From the NCBI RefSeq assembly GCF_947172395.1, contig NC_069106.1:2108001-2172000 (forward strand): 64,000 bases of DNA, given 5' to 3'. Numbering within the stretch: the first letter of the stretch is position 1; each line of letters starts with the position of its first letter. Of the stretch, positions 11,911 through 24,100 are shown in pieces. Source of the DNA: Bicyclus anynana. Taxonomy: Eukaryota > Arthropoda > Insecta > Lepidoptera > Nymphalidae. A program made the position numbers and the translations under genes. A model generated the notes under the pieces. The model was not told the DNA's origin. It worked only from the letters and a program-made list of their open reading frames with translations, and did no database searches.

Positions 11911-12418
11911 ATTTTTTTTTCAGTGATAGGTATATAGTATTTTTTTAGACTAAAAAATAGTTTCTTTTAATTCCTTTAAGTGTATGTAACACTTAAAATA
12001 ATATGTAAATTTATTTTATTTCAATTAATCGATACTAATTTATATTTTTATTCTTAACTTATTTATTTTTCAATCTTTGTTTATAATATACCTAATAAAT
12101 AATATACCTACTTAAACAATATATACTAATTATATATACTTACTTACATAAATACTTTCCTCTTTCTTTTAATTTTCTTAAAAAAATTATAAACAATATT
12201 TTGGCTAAAATATAGTTTTATATCCAAGTTTTAAATGAAGTTGAAAACTTAATGAGAAAGGCACATTCCTAAAATACTTAATTAAAATTAAACAATTTTT
12301 TTGTTACATTTTGGTGTTTTATGCTTACCGTTTCTTTAACAGTATATAACCTACCTAGCGATACGTAGATCCAAAATACAACACTATGCATAAATTAAAA
12401 TACGATTGGCAACCCTAG
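11911..12418. other. AT-rich intergenic sequence after the satellite
   Basis: TTTTTTTTCAG directly follows the last 76-bp unit; the rest is AT-rich and featureless. Confidence 0.5.
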
Positions 12419-12739
12419 TCATAGTTGTAGGCTGTAATCTTTCCCTGATAATTTTATAAACATTGGCCAATTTTGACAGGTTACAAATATACTCATAGAT
12501 TTATATGATTGAATTTTTTGTTTCTTTAAAACGCAATCAATCTCTGGAACGACAATACAGTGCATCCCTGCGACTCGCTTGATGTCGTCAGTCCACCTGG
12601 TAGGGGGTCGACCAACTGCGCTTTGTAGTACGGAGTCGCCATTCCTGCTCCTTGGACTCCAACGTCCATCGGCTCTTAGAACTATGTTTATTATGATTTG
12701 TTCCTTCTGATAGTGCCATCTCCTATCGGAGGTCAGCAA
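12419..12739 (-). mobile_element. LINE reverse transcriptase C-terminal fragment
   Basis: Contains ADGRWSPRSRNGD and VGRPPTRWTDDIKRVAG, a hallmark tail of a lepidopteran LINE family. No full ORF. Confidence 0.7.
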
Positions 12740-13162
12740 TCATTAAGGCTAATTTAACTTTGTTCACTGCTGCCCGAAAGAGTGATCTGGTACTCATATT
12801 TAACCATTGTCGTAAGTTCTTGAACCAAGATGTACGTCTACCAGGCCTTCGTTTCCCCTTTGATTGATGATTTGTTTACATTTATCTAAATGCCTAATGA
12901 TTCGTACAGGTAAAACCCTCGTGTTAAGTCCGTACGTGATACAGGACAAATAATCCTGACGTTACGACATATTTGCGTCATTGTGGATACTTTACTTCCG
13001 ATTACTAAGCACTTTAACCGTATATTGACACACCCATTTTTCCCTGAAGCATCATTTATTTATATTATGTTACCGGTCATGTGTATAATCCGTTAATCTA
13101 TACAACTCCTAGATCATGTATATATGTGTACACGGGGTGGTCATGTTATACTTTGTAAGTAA

Positions 13163-13460
13163 GATACGTGATATACCAGTGGATATGACCTCTGCCAAAT
13201 CTGAGTGGGTCCAAATCCGGTCCGGGGCATGCACCTCCAACTTTACAGTTGTCTGCATTTTAAGAAATTAAATATCACGTATTTGAAACGGTGAAGGAAA
13301 ACATCGTGAGGAAACCTGCATACCAAAGAATTTTCTTACTTCTCTGCGTGTGTGAAGTCCGCCAATCCGCATTGGGCCAGCGTGGTGGACTATTAGCCTA
13401 ACATCTCTCATTCTGAGAGGAGACTCGAGCTTAGCAGTGAGCCGAATATGGGTTGATAAC
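13163..13460 (+). mobile_element. SINE-B, diverged
   Basis: CCAGTGGATATGACCTCTGC to GCCGAATATGGGTTGATAAC. Confidence 0.83.
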
Positions 13461-13614
13461 GAACTTTGTGAGTATTCTACAGAATACCTGAATTTCTATA
13501 ATAGATTACTTAATTTATATAGATCATGGGACCGCTTAGAGGAATCGAGTTGAAATTAAAACCAAACACTTAACTATTCAAGTTTACGTACCAATCGTAG
13601 AAAATGGAAAAATC

Positions 13615-13968
13615 AAACTTGTCGGCGGGATGGTAACTAGCCGAAACATCCCAGCCAGACCTGCAGGCTTATTAAGTATCTCGACCTAAAACTCGGAACT
13701 GTGTACCTAAACACTGAGCTAAATTGAACTCTAGAGTGAACTTGCAATTCCGATTATGTAGGACAAATGACTGCCACAATGCCCAGTGTACCATTCTAAG
13801 CCCAACATTTTATCGACATTATGCGACTAAATAAAATACACCCTTTCTCGGTATAATTTAGACTGGACCAATCAAGAAAATCTCAATCGGTTTAGCTGAG
13901 GTTCAAACACAGGACCTCCGTCTTATAAATCCACCACACAAGCCACTGCGCCACGGAGATCGTCTAAA
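13615..13968 (-). mobile_element. SINE-A, degenerate and broken
   Basis: GGGATGGTAACTAGCC near 13628 and, further on, AAGAAAATCTCAATCGG with GCCACTGCGCCACGGAGATC at 13940-13965, separated by unrelated sequence. Confidence 0.6.
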
Positions 13969-14105
13969 TTCTAAGTTAGGTTCTTAATACTTTACCTTTA
14001 TAATAAAAATATGATAGGCAAACCTTGTTTACTTGTCAAGGTTACAAAACGTACCTTTATGTATGTAAATCGACCCCTATTCGATTCGTAATGATTACTA
14101 ATTAT

Positions 14106-15478
14106 AAAAAATTTTAATAAAAAAAATTCAACCGACTTCCAACTCAAAAATTAACCTAAACTAAAAAGCAAAAAATAACATCTTACCTATGTGCTACCTT
14201 CTGATCAGTTTGAAGGCGGTGCCAAGCCAGTGATGTTTTAATTCAAGCCGTTTAAATTACACAATTTCTGTGGTTCTTTAAGAAACGGCTTTAATTAAAA
14301 CGTGACACTGGATTGGCACCGCCTTCAAACTGATCAGAAGGTAGCACATAGGTAAGATGTTATTTTTTGCTTTTTAGTTTAGGTTAATTTTTGAGTTGGA
14401 AGTCGGTTGAATTTTTTTTATTAAAATTTTTATTTTTTAATTTTTAGTGTTAGCACACCTACTGAGTGTGAACAAAAAATAATGAGCAATTAGTTGAAAC
14501 GTTATTTTCTTATGATAAGTATCTAAGTCCTACAATCAAAATTTTAAAAATACTACCTTAACTCATATACAAAATTTCACTCCCCCTTTATCCACACGTA
14601 ATAATATTCAGAAAAACGTGAAAGGTGACTGTCCTCCGTCTTCATCACCAGACCCCCTATGCAGTCACAATCCATATGGGTGGAAAGTTCTCATCAATAC
14701 AAAATTTATTAAATCCAAACACAAGGTAGCTACTGTGAACCGTCGAGGAGTTCCCTTAACTCACCTTCATCTTCATCACCAGACCTCTAATACAGTTACA
14801 ACCTATCCAGGTGGAAAGTTCTCATCAATACAAAATTATCAAGTCAAAACACAAGGTAGCTACTGTGAACCGTCGAGGAGTTCCCTTAACTATCCTTCGT
14901 CTTCATCACCAGACCCCTAATACAGTCACAACCCATCTAGGTGGAAAGTTCTCATCAATACAAATTTATCAAGTCCAAACACAAGGTAGCTACTGTGAAC
15001 CGTCGAGGAGTTCTCTTCACTGTCCTTCGTCTTCATCATCAGACCCTTAATACAGTCACAACCCATCTAGGTGGAAAGTTCTCATCAATACAAATAAATT
15101 AAGCCCAGACAAAAGGTACCTGCTGTAAATCGTTGACGAGTTCCATCGTCTGTGTATCGGCTCCATCATCAGACCAACTCCAGACCTTCATAAAATTGTA
15201 GTGGTTTAAAATACCTTATGGAAACACTAACAAACGCACTAGCCGTCTCTACGATTTTCGAAAGTTCCCCTCGATTTCTCCAGGATGCCATCATCAGATC
15301 CTGACACGAAAAAAATGGGACCACCCTGGAATCAAACCCTTCAAAACAAAAAAAGAATTTTCAAAATCGGTCCACAAATGACGGAATTATCGCTGGACAT
15401 ACATAAAAAAAAAAAAAAAAAAAAAAAACATACATACAGCCGAACGTAGAACCTCCTCCTTTTTGGAAGTCGGTTAAC
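14106..15478 (-). repeat. Composite repeat: 320-bp palindrome plus 130-bp tandem units
   Basis: The left part (14106-14440) is a palindrome with arms of about 140 bases, for example CTTCTGATCAGTTTGAAGGC and its inverse. Tandem units of 130 bp follow (GGTAGCTACTGTGAACCGTC near 14726, 14856 and 14986, with a diverged copy near 15114). The right end reads GAACCTCCTCC then GGAAGTCGGTT. A mirror copy lies at 18421-19215. Class unknown. Confidence 0.8.
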
Positions 15479-15658
15479 AATAGAATAATAACATTGAATT
15501 AAGTAGGTACCTTCTTACTCCTTAGATTAGATCCTCTGAGGAATTCAAAGAGATTGCGTATCAAGGTATTCTCTTTATTGACTTAAGTGTACTCGTGCAT
15601 GTGCCCATGGGTCCAGTAGACTCAGTGGACTATAATCTATAATATAAAAATGAATCGC

Positions 15659-15970
15659 AAAAATGATTTACAAGACAGAGTCCTGGGTTCTATCCCTGGT
15701 TTGACCGATGAAGGTTTTCTTAATTGGTCCAGGACCCAGGTTTAGCTGGTGAGAGAATTCGGCCGACGCTAGTTACAAAGACGTGCCGCCAAGCTATTTA
15801 GCGTTACGGTACGATGTCGCGTAGAAACCGAAACAGGTGTAGAATTTCATCCTCCTCCTAACAAGTTAGCCGGCTTCCATCCATCCATCCATCCATCTAA
15901 GATTGCTTCATCACTTAGGTACCATCAGGTGAGGTCAAGGGAACCTGTAAAACCTGTAAAGAATAAATAA
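15659..15970 (+). mobile_element. SINE-A, diverged copy
   Basis: TTACAAGACAGAGTCCTGGG, body with GCTAGTTACAAAGACG, a CCAT microsatellite at 15880-15897, and the tail GTAAAGAATAAATAA. Confidence 0.78.
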
Positions 15971-15973
15971 TAA

Positions 15974-16240
15974 CTAGCGGACGCCCGCGACTTCGTACGC
16001 GTGAAACTCGATGTAAACTTTCAACTACCCCTACCCTACCGTACCCTACCCTACCCTTACTCTACCCCTACCCTACCCCTACCTCTACCTTTTCCTGAAT
16101 TTTCTTTGCTATAAACCTCACGGAGCCTGAGACCTTTCCAACGAATGCAAAACCGTGGAAATCGGTTCGTGCGTTCTCGAGTTATAGCGTCAGGAAGGAA
16201 AATCTAACTTATTTTTATATAGTAGAGATAAAGTGCAAAG
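15974..16240 (+). repeat. Repeat with CTACCC-rich middle, upstream of POLR1B
   Basis: CTAGCGGACGCCCGCGACTT head, a (CTACCC)-like run at 16024-16090, and a tail with CTCGAGTTATAGCGTCAGG and TTTTTATATAGTAGAGAT. Confidence 0.65.
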
Positions 16241-16544
16241 AGAAGGATGTAAGAAACAGTAACTATTCTATTCTATTATGCCTAACGCTAACGCTATCGC
16301 TTCCATTCAAACTTTCAACCACTATTTTACCCCATTCTCTTTTTATTTTAGGGATAAAAGTAGCCTATGTTCTGCTCAAAGGTCCATATACCATAATACC
16401 AAAATTCATTTTGATCGGTTCAGCCCTTAGACCATTAATAACGGTCTAAGGTTCAGCCCTTTAGTCGTGAAAAGGTAACAGACAGACAGACAGGTAGGCT
16501 TACTTTCTTATTTTAAGTATAGATTCTTAACGTTTCTTATTATT

Positions 16545-16742
16545 GTATCGTTGTGCTGTTAATGAACGCTATGACAATTGTCACTGTCAATGTCGATTTA
16601 TTTACGTCATTTGAGTTTGACATTGACAATCTAACATTATAAAATAAATATCTTGTGGTTCTTCAATCCCCACGTGTTTTTATTTATATTTTATTGCTAT
16701 TTTAGCTAATTATGTTTAATTATTTTGTTTAAATTATACACA
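16545..16742 (+). promoter_or_regulatory. POLR1B: POLR1B promoter and 5' UTR region
   Basis: The 200 bases before the ATG hold TGTCAATGTC (16585-16594) and its inverse GACATTGACA (16619-16628) flanking TTTACGTCAT, a CRE-like core. ATTATAAAATAAAT (from 16637) could serve as a TATA-like element. CACGTG follows at 16671. The transcription start is not determinable from sequence. Confidence 0.5.
16671..16676. promoter_or_regulatory. E-box CACGTG upstream of POLR1B
   Basis: Perfect CACGTG with 66 bases between it and the ATG. In insects and vertebrates Myc/Max binds this motif close to the start of ribosome biogenesis genes. NOP56 carries the same motif at nearly the same distance. Confidence 0.55.
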
Positions 16743-16829
16743 ATGAATGCTAAAAAGATTTTACAAAATCCGTCTACCAAATATATTAGAAATCCGAACT
16801 ACGGGAAACCTCCGAAGACAACTAATCCG
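16743..16829 (+). CDS. POLR1B: POLR1B exon 1 (start codon)
   Basis: 29 codons beginning MNAKKILQNPSTKYIRNP. The donor is GTAAGT at 16830 and the exon ends in phase 0. The N-terminal NPNYGKP resembles the DPSYGIP region of animal RPA2. Confidence 0.85.
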
Positions 16830-19800
16830 GTAAGTATTGTTATTATTAAATTATTTTGAAAAGTATATCTATTTAAAATATGAAACCATGCCTGATCAAC
16901 GGAATACGTATGTATATTTAATTTAAATTCATATTAAATGTAATATTCGGTATATTTCTTGAAATTAAAAAGCAAATTCCATACACAACCTAAAAATATA
17001 ATAATTAATAAACGGCTTAGCATATTTTCATCCACTTTTCACAGATAGATTAAGCTTAGTCTGGTTATTTTCAGATTTGTTTCATAAACTCTGGTTGTAA
17101 GTAAAAATTGATCTGCTAAAATACAGTAAACAGAATGCCAGCCTAATATTCAATGTACTTATGAAGAGATAATCTTAGCCTTCCATGGATTCACCATGTT
17201 GGTGTCAGGTGTGTTAGAGAAAAATACTCTTGAGTAGGGCCCCGGACTTGTGACCAATAAGTGTAGGGTTAAAAATTCTTTGAAAATCATTAACACTCCC
17301 CTAGTCTACTTGCGTTGTTGTCCCAGCCTAGATAAATTTGGAAAAATCCTACTAGAGCAGCTTTGGATAACCATTCTTATGCAGCAACTTGCTGCAGATC
17401 TAGATAGGCCAAGGTCTTTAAGTAAGTTATAACGAGATTTTGCTGGTAATCCTCTCGCACCTACTTCTATAGCATAGAGAGTAACTACATAGCCATTTTT
17501 AGTTAGTTCATTTGTTGGGTCATAATATTAATTGATTTTTGTACTGCGGTCCTTTAGAATGTTTGTCTCTCACCACACAGTAAGCTCTTCCAGTATATAG
17601 TGTACACCTACAGGTAGCATTGATTATAATGCCATTGATTTAATGAAAATAAATGAATCAAATTTGAATGTTTCAGCACCTGCAATGTCTAGGAGCGCCT
17701 CACATAGATTCCTTCAACTTCATGATACAAGATGGTCTGAAAGCGGCCGTAGCTGACTTAATACCCATTGAATTTGAGTTGCCGAGTGGGGAAAAAGTTA
17801 AAATAACCATAGAAGAGGCAGCTTTTGCTAAACCCAGTGTTCCAGTTGAAGCAGTGGGTGTGAAGAGCCAAAATGTACTGCCGACGGAGTGCAGGCAGAG
17901 AGGCGCTACTTACAAAGGTGATTTCAAGATACGGCTATGTGTGTCTGTGGACGGAAAATCCCTTGTCATGGACAGGTCACTCGGAAGTTTACCCATTATG
18001 TTGAAGGTAAGTGAGAGTATCTTAAGACTACATAGTTTTGGAAAGGGCAAATATATTAACACTTTTCATATAAAAAAAAAGGTAAAAACTCATAAAAATA
18101 TATATAAAAATCTACTCCTCCACTTATGATGCTTTGCTCAAGTAACTAGGGTTCAGGGCTCCCGAGTGTTAGCAGACCTCTGTACCCCTGACAAAACTGC
18201 TTTCTGTATATGACCATTCATTTAGCAGGCAAGCAAAAGCTACTTAACATGTTGGTCAAAGCTTTTCACTATAAGATCACTGCCTACAATATACTTGTCA
18301 GTGATAATAATTATAATTGATCAATCCCATTAGTAGAGCAATGCTATTTTTAAGAATTATAGGTTGTATAGTACAGTAAGGCATTTCAAAAGACAGCCTT
18401 TGGTTGATTATCTGGGTTTTTAACCGACTTCAAAAAGGAGGAGGTTCTCAATTCGGTCGGTATTTTTTTTATTTTTTATGTATGTACACCGATTACTCAA
18501 AGACGCCTGGACCGATTTCAAAAATTATTTTTTGTTTGTAACGGTATAGTCCCCATTTGGTCCCATTGCCATCATGTCAAGATCTGATGATGGAATCTTG
18601 GAGAAATTGAGGGGAACTTTCGAAAATTATATGGGTGTCTAGTGTGTTCGTAAACTTTTCCATTTGGTACTTTAAAGCACTACAATTTCATGAAGGTTTA
18701 AAATCGATCTGATGATGGAGCCATAAAACAGACGAGGGAACTCCTCAGCGATTTACAGCAGTTGCCTTGTGTTTGGGCTTGATAAATTTGTATTGATGAG
18801 AACTTTCCACATAGATAGGTTGTGACTGTCATTTATCGGTTTGATGATGAAGACCAAGGACAATTAAGGGAACTCCTTAACAGTTTACAGTAACTACCTT
18901 GTGTTTGGCCTTAATTAATTCGTATTGCTGAGAACTTTCTACCTAGATGAGTTGTGTATGTCATTAGGGGTCTGATGTATTCGTTTGAAATGAAATTTTA
19001 CACTAAAAATGGAAAAATAATAAAAATTTTAATAAAAAAATACAACCGACTTCAAAACCTAAAAACGTGCCCACTAAACTAAAAACCACCGCCACCGCCT
19101 TCATACTGATCAGCAGGTAGAACATATTATGATGTTATTTTTCGCTTTTTAGTTTAGTGGGTACGTTTTTAAGTTTTGAAGTTGGTTGTATTTTTTTTAT
19201 TAAAATTTTTATTATGGTTGATTAACTTATTATTCACTTTTATATGTATAGATTTTTAAATGAATGTTTTGTCCACAGTCAAAAGTATGTCACTTGGCTG
19301 ACATGTCACCTGAAGAGCTGGTCAAACACAATGAGCATGCTGACGAATGGGGTGGTTACTTTATAATTAAGGTAATTTTCTTCTATAAACTAGCTTCAGA
19401 CCAATTACCATAGGACTTGTCTAGCTAGACTTTACCCCTCTGTCAAAAGTATAAGATCTAACTTGTTTGTACAAACTGTATCCGTAGAATGACAACACGA
19501 GCAGAGAACGGGGAGTGTTGATCGATCGTCAAGGAATTCCTTAACCCTACATCCTGTAGTCACAAGTTCAGGACTCTGCTCAGAGTTTTTCTCTTTACCA
19601 TGCTATGGACCTGCAAGGTGAATCCATGGAATGCTAACATATTTGTCTCAAACTTTAATTTACTTTATAGTTAAGGTAATTTTTAGCTGATTTCAAATAA
19701 TAAAATTTTAGTAAAAAAATACATCCAACTTCAAAACCCCACTAAACTAAAAAGTGAAAAATAACATCATCATAATATGGCCAGTATGAAGGCCGTTCTA

Positions 19801-21069
19801 AGCCGGTGATGTATTAAATGAAGATTAAAAATGTTTGGGATTCTCTAGTATTAGTATTTTTGGTGGCAGGGTCACGAGCGATTGGCTCGCATGCTGCTGC
19901 TTACTCGGCGCAACTTTCCCGTGTCGATCAAACGCCCCAGCTGGAAGATGAGGGGCGCCCTCTTCTCGGAGTACGGAATCATGGTGCGATGCGTCAAACC
20001 CGACCAGACCAGCACTGTAAGTATTTTTGTACCAGAATCAAGAATTTACAAAAATTTGTTGAACGTCTCATCAAGATGAAGCTGCTCACGTAAAATTAAC
20101 TTGATAACTTGTAAAGTTTTATGGATCCCAGATAGTGATGAAATCCAAAAAAAAAAATTACATTAAATTTTCATTTAATTTAAAAGGGATGATGACAGTT
20201 TTTTAAATTGTATATAAATTAGGAGTATGCTAATAGTAAAGCAATTTTGTAAAAGTAACAGGGTATCTGCGATCACTACTTTCGGAGCTACAGGGATTTA
20301 AAGGGTCAGATTTGCGACGCTGTCGTGGATCCCTGAAAAACGCCCCATACAAAATGGCACGAATTAATGACGTCGTAGGTAGATAACGGTCGTTAGATTT
20401 GTATGGGCGTTTAAACAAAATTACTAATATCTTTGTTATTTGTGCGTTTATGTTTATAGTTCATGTATTAAAAAATATCACATTTAATGTAAAGAAGCTA
20501 GAACTTCAGAATTTTCATCTAATTACGATAAAAGATTTTTAATAGATTTGAAATTTTATAATCTCATTTATTTTGCAAATATCCAGATAATCTTTGTTTT
20601 TTATGTATAAATTAGTTAACATTGACCTTATTTACCCGAATGTATCATAAAAATCAATATATTCAAACCTAGTCATCATCCCCATTCTCTATTCTAGAAC
20701 AACGTGTTGCACTTTCTACAAAACGGCACGTGTAAGCTGATGTTCTCCCACCACAAGATGATGTACTACGCACCCCTGATCATGATCATGAAGTGTTTGG
20801 TGGACTGGCAGGACCACTTCATATACCGGCTGCTGCTGCACGGCAAGAAGAATGATCTGTATTATGTCAAGTGAGTATCATCTTTAACAACCAATATTTG
20901 GATCACTGCTGAGCAGGTGTCTCCTCTCGGAATGAGAGGGGTCAGGGCTTATAATCTACCACTCTAGCCAAATGCGTATTAAAAGACATCCCACATACAG
21001 AATTGAGGAAATTCTCAGGTTGCTGGTGTCCTCAAGAGGTTTTTCTTTTACCATTTGAGAGAAGAACCT

Positions 21070-21106
<37 letters not shown>

Positions 21107-21107
21107 G

Positions 21108-21138
<31 letters not shown>

Positions 21139-24100
21139 TATCAACCCATATTCGGCTCACTGCTAAGCTCAAGTCTCCTCTCTGAATGAGAGGGGTTAGG
21201 CCAATAGTCCACCACGCTGGCCCAATGCGGATTGGCAGACTTCACACACGCAGAGAATTGAGAAAATTCTTAGGCATGCAGGTTTCGTCACGATGTTTTC
21301 CTTCACCATTTGAGACACGTGACATTTAATTTCTTAAAATGCACACAACAGGTGCATGCCCCGGACCGGATTCAAACCCACACTCTCCGAAATCGGAGGC
21401 AGAGGTCTTATCCACTGGGCATTCACAGCGCATAAACCTACACACCTACACGGCCTAGAACCGAATGCATTGATATAATAGCCTGTCCAATATTTGCATG
21501 CAGTTGCATCCAGAACATGTTGCGCGAGCTACACGCGGAGGGCCTGCACACATCCGCCGAGTGCCGCGCGTACCTCGGGCGGATGTTCCGCCCGCGGCTG
21601 ACGGAGCTCCCGCCGTGGGCCACCGACCTGCAGGCGGCGGACTTCCTGCTCAAGCGGTGCGTCTTGTTCCACCTGCAAGAGTACACCGACAAGCTGTACA
21701 TGCTGGTGTACATGACGCACAAGTTGTACGACCTGGTGCAGAACAAGTGTAAGGTGAGTCGGTTGCCACATCACTAGTGTCCACATCCGCCGAGTGCCGC
21801 GCGTACCTCGGGCGGATGTTCCGCCCGCGGCTGACGGAGCTCCCGCCGTGGGCCACCGACCTGCAGGCGGCGGACTTCCTGCTCAAGCGGTGCGTCTTGT
21901 TCCACCTGCAAGAGTACACCGACAAGCTGTACATGCTGGTGTACATGACGCACAAGTTGTACGACCTGGTGCAGAACAAGTGTAAGGTGAGTCGATTGAC
22001 ACATCACTAGTGGATTGACTGACGGAACGGAGGGCCTCGGGTCTTGGGGCCTATAAAATTTGAAAGGCCCCCGAGACTGACATAGGTGTTGTAAATTAAT
22101 CCACCCAGTATTTAAAGGAGTTAATTGATAGGACAACTCTGCAGTCATCGGAAGACATTTTGTCTATTTTTCTTCACTCTCACACCTGGTAGACTAGCAG
22201 AACCATTTTATGTACTGACTGTAAATGCACGGCAAAAAGAATAAGGCTAATTGGTTGATTGGCATATTTCTGGCTTAAATTTACTTGCTGAAATATCTAG
22301 TGTAAACTTCCTACATCCGAGACTAGCTTCATCATATATTTATTCGGCCAACTAAGTCAGCCAAGTAAGTAATAAGTGACATTGCGTGAAGCTCATGTGT
22401 TTCGGCCTATACATGACTGTCTATCTGTTTGACTGTTCGAATTCAATTCATTCATTCACTAATGGATTTTGAGGAGGTTATTAATTTAAATACGACTCCT
22501 TTTCCTTTTGCTGCAGTCAAGCAAAAAATTGCTCATAAAAATCATTTAATTCTCATTATTGTTTGCCAGGTGGAAAGTGCTGACGCTGTGATGGTCCAGG
22601 AGTTGCAGGTGGGAGGTCACCTTTACCTCCAGGTGCTGAAGGAACGTCTCCAGAACTTGACATATGTCGTCAAAGCCAATCTGATCAAACGGGCCAAGAC
22701 GTCGAAATTTTCTATTACTCCGGTAAGATTATACTTAACTAGCCGACGCCCCGCAGTTTCACCCGCGTAGTTCCTGTTCTTGTGAGAATACGGGCATAAA
22801 ATATAGCATATGACACTCACAAATAACGTGGCTTTCTGGTGGTAAAAGAATTTTCAAAATCGGTTTAGTAGATCCGGAGATTGCCACCCACAACATCACA
22901 AACTTTAGCTCTTCATAAAAGTAGTGTAAAGTAAATTCAACGAGAACAAATACTAAACCAAAATACGAGCAGGTCATTTACCAAAGCGACGACGGAACAA
23001 ACTAAGTATGTCTATCTCTTTCTATCATGTTTATTTGCTATCTGCCGCACTGCTCACGGCTTCAATGCCTAAGGTCAAAGCAGGTTACGTAAACATTCGG
23101 GCGGCCATTTGATTTTGCACATATTTATTTAATTTCTTTTTGTTTCCTGAAGCGCTCTGAGTGATACATAAATTTCGTTTGTTCTCTGCTATAAGTATTT
23201 ACCGTTATTATTTTCGTTAATTTTATAGACCTTATATAGTTCTCTGGTTCTTACTTACTTTTTTACTGTGGTTTCTAATCTGATTTGGCTGAAATTTGGA
23301 ATGGAAATAGATATTACTCTGAATGAACACATAGGCTACATTTCATCCCAGAAAATCCCACAGGATTTGTGAGAAACTGACTTCCACGCGGACGAAGTTG
23401 AAGGGCGTCCGTTAGAGGCTAATAAAATCGGAAAGTTAACAAATATTTTTTTACTGATTTATGTGTGGTGTATGAACAGAAAGAAATGCAGAATATAATC
23501 CGCATGGCGGGCAATCTGGAGCAGCGCATGGAGACGTTCCTGGCGACGGGCAACGCGCCCGGCACCGGCGTCGCGCTCTCGCAGTACAAGGGGCTCACCA
23601 TCGTCGCCGAGAACATCAACCGCAGTCGCTACATGTCACACTTCAAGTGAGTTGTGTGTGAACCTGGTCGCTATATCCAGTGGCGGATTAAAGGTCCAGA
23701 GTCCCCTAGGCAATCACTTTATCGGCGCCCCTGTATCGGCCGTAAGTGGTCATCATAATACTATAAATTTTAACTAGTTGTTTTTGCAATTACGATGACG
23801 TTGTATCATCAAACCCTAGACTTAAGTAGACCAGGACCCTTGCACTTACGCTAATGCGTGAATGAAATATGACATAACTGTGTATAAATCAAGAAGGACA
23901 ACAGAACGAACATTGAAATTCGTGATTATTCTCTGCTCTGGGAAATAAGCCTTAATGTGTGTTGACAGGTGATGGTGTGTTATAAATATATCAACTGATT
24001 TAGGTTTTTCATTTTAAGTTTATTTTTTAAACTAGGATCAGCATTTAGTTCTTAAAAATTGATATGTTATTTTTTTTTGTATTTAAAAATTCTGAGCTTG

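Noticed and set aside
14618..15050. Repetitive Ser/Pro-rich frames
   Set aside because: Shadow of 130-bp tandem units in a composite repeat; no conserved motif, no splice context.
17250..17432. 60-residue frame in POLR1B intron 1
   Set aside because: No motif, AT-rich, and not needed for a continuous RPA2 product.
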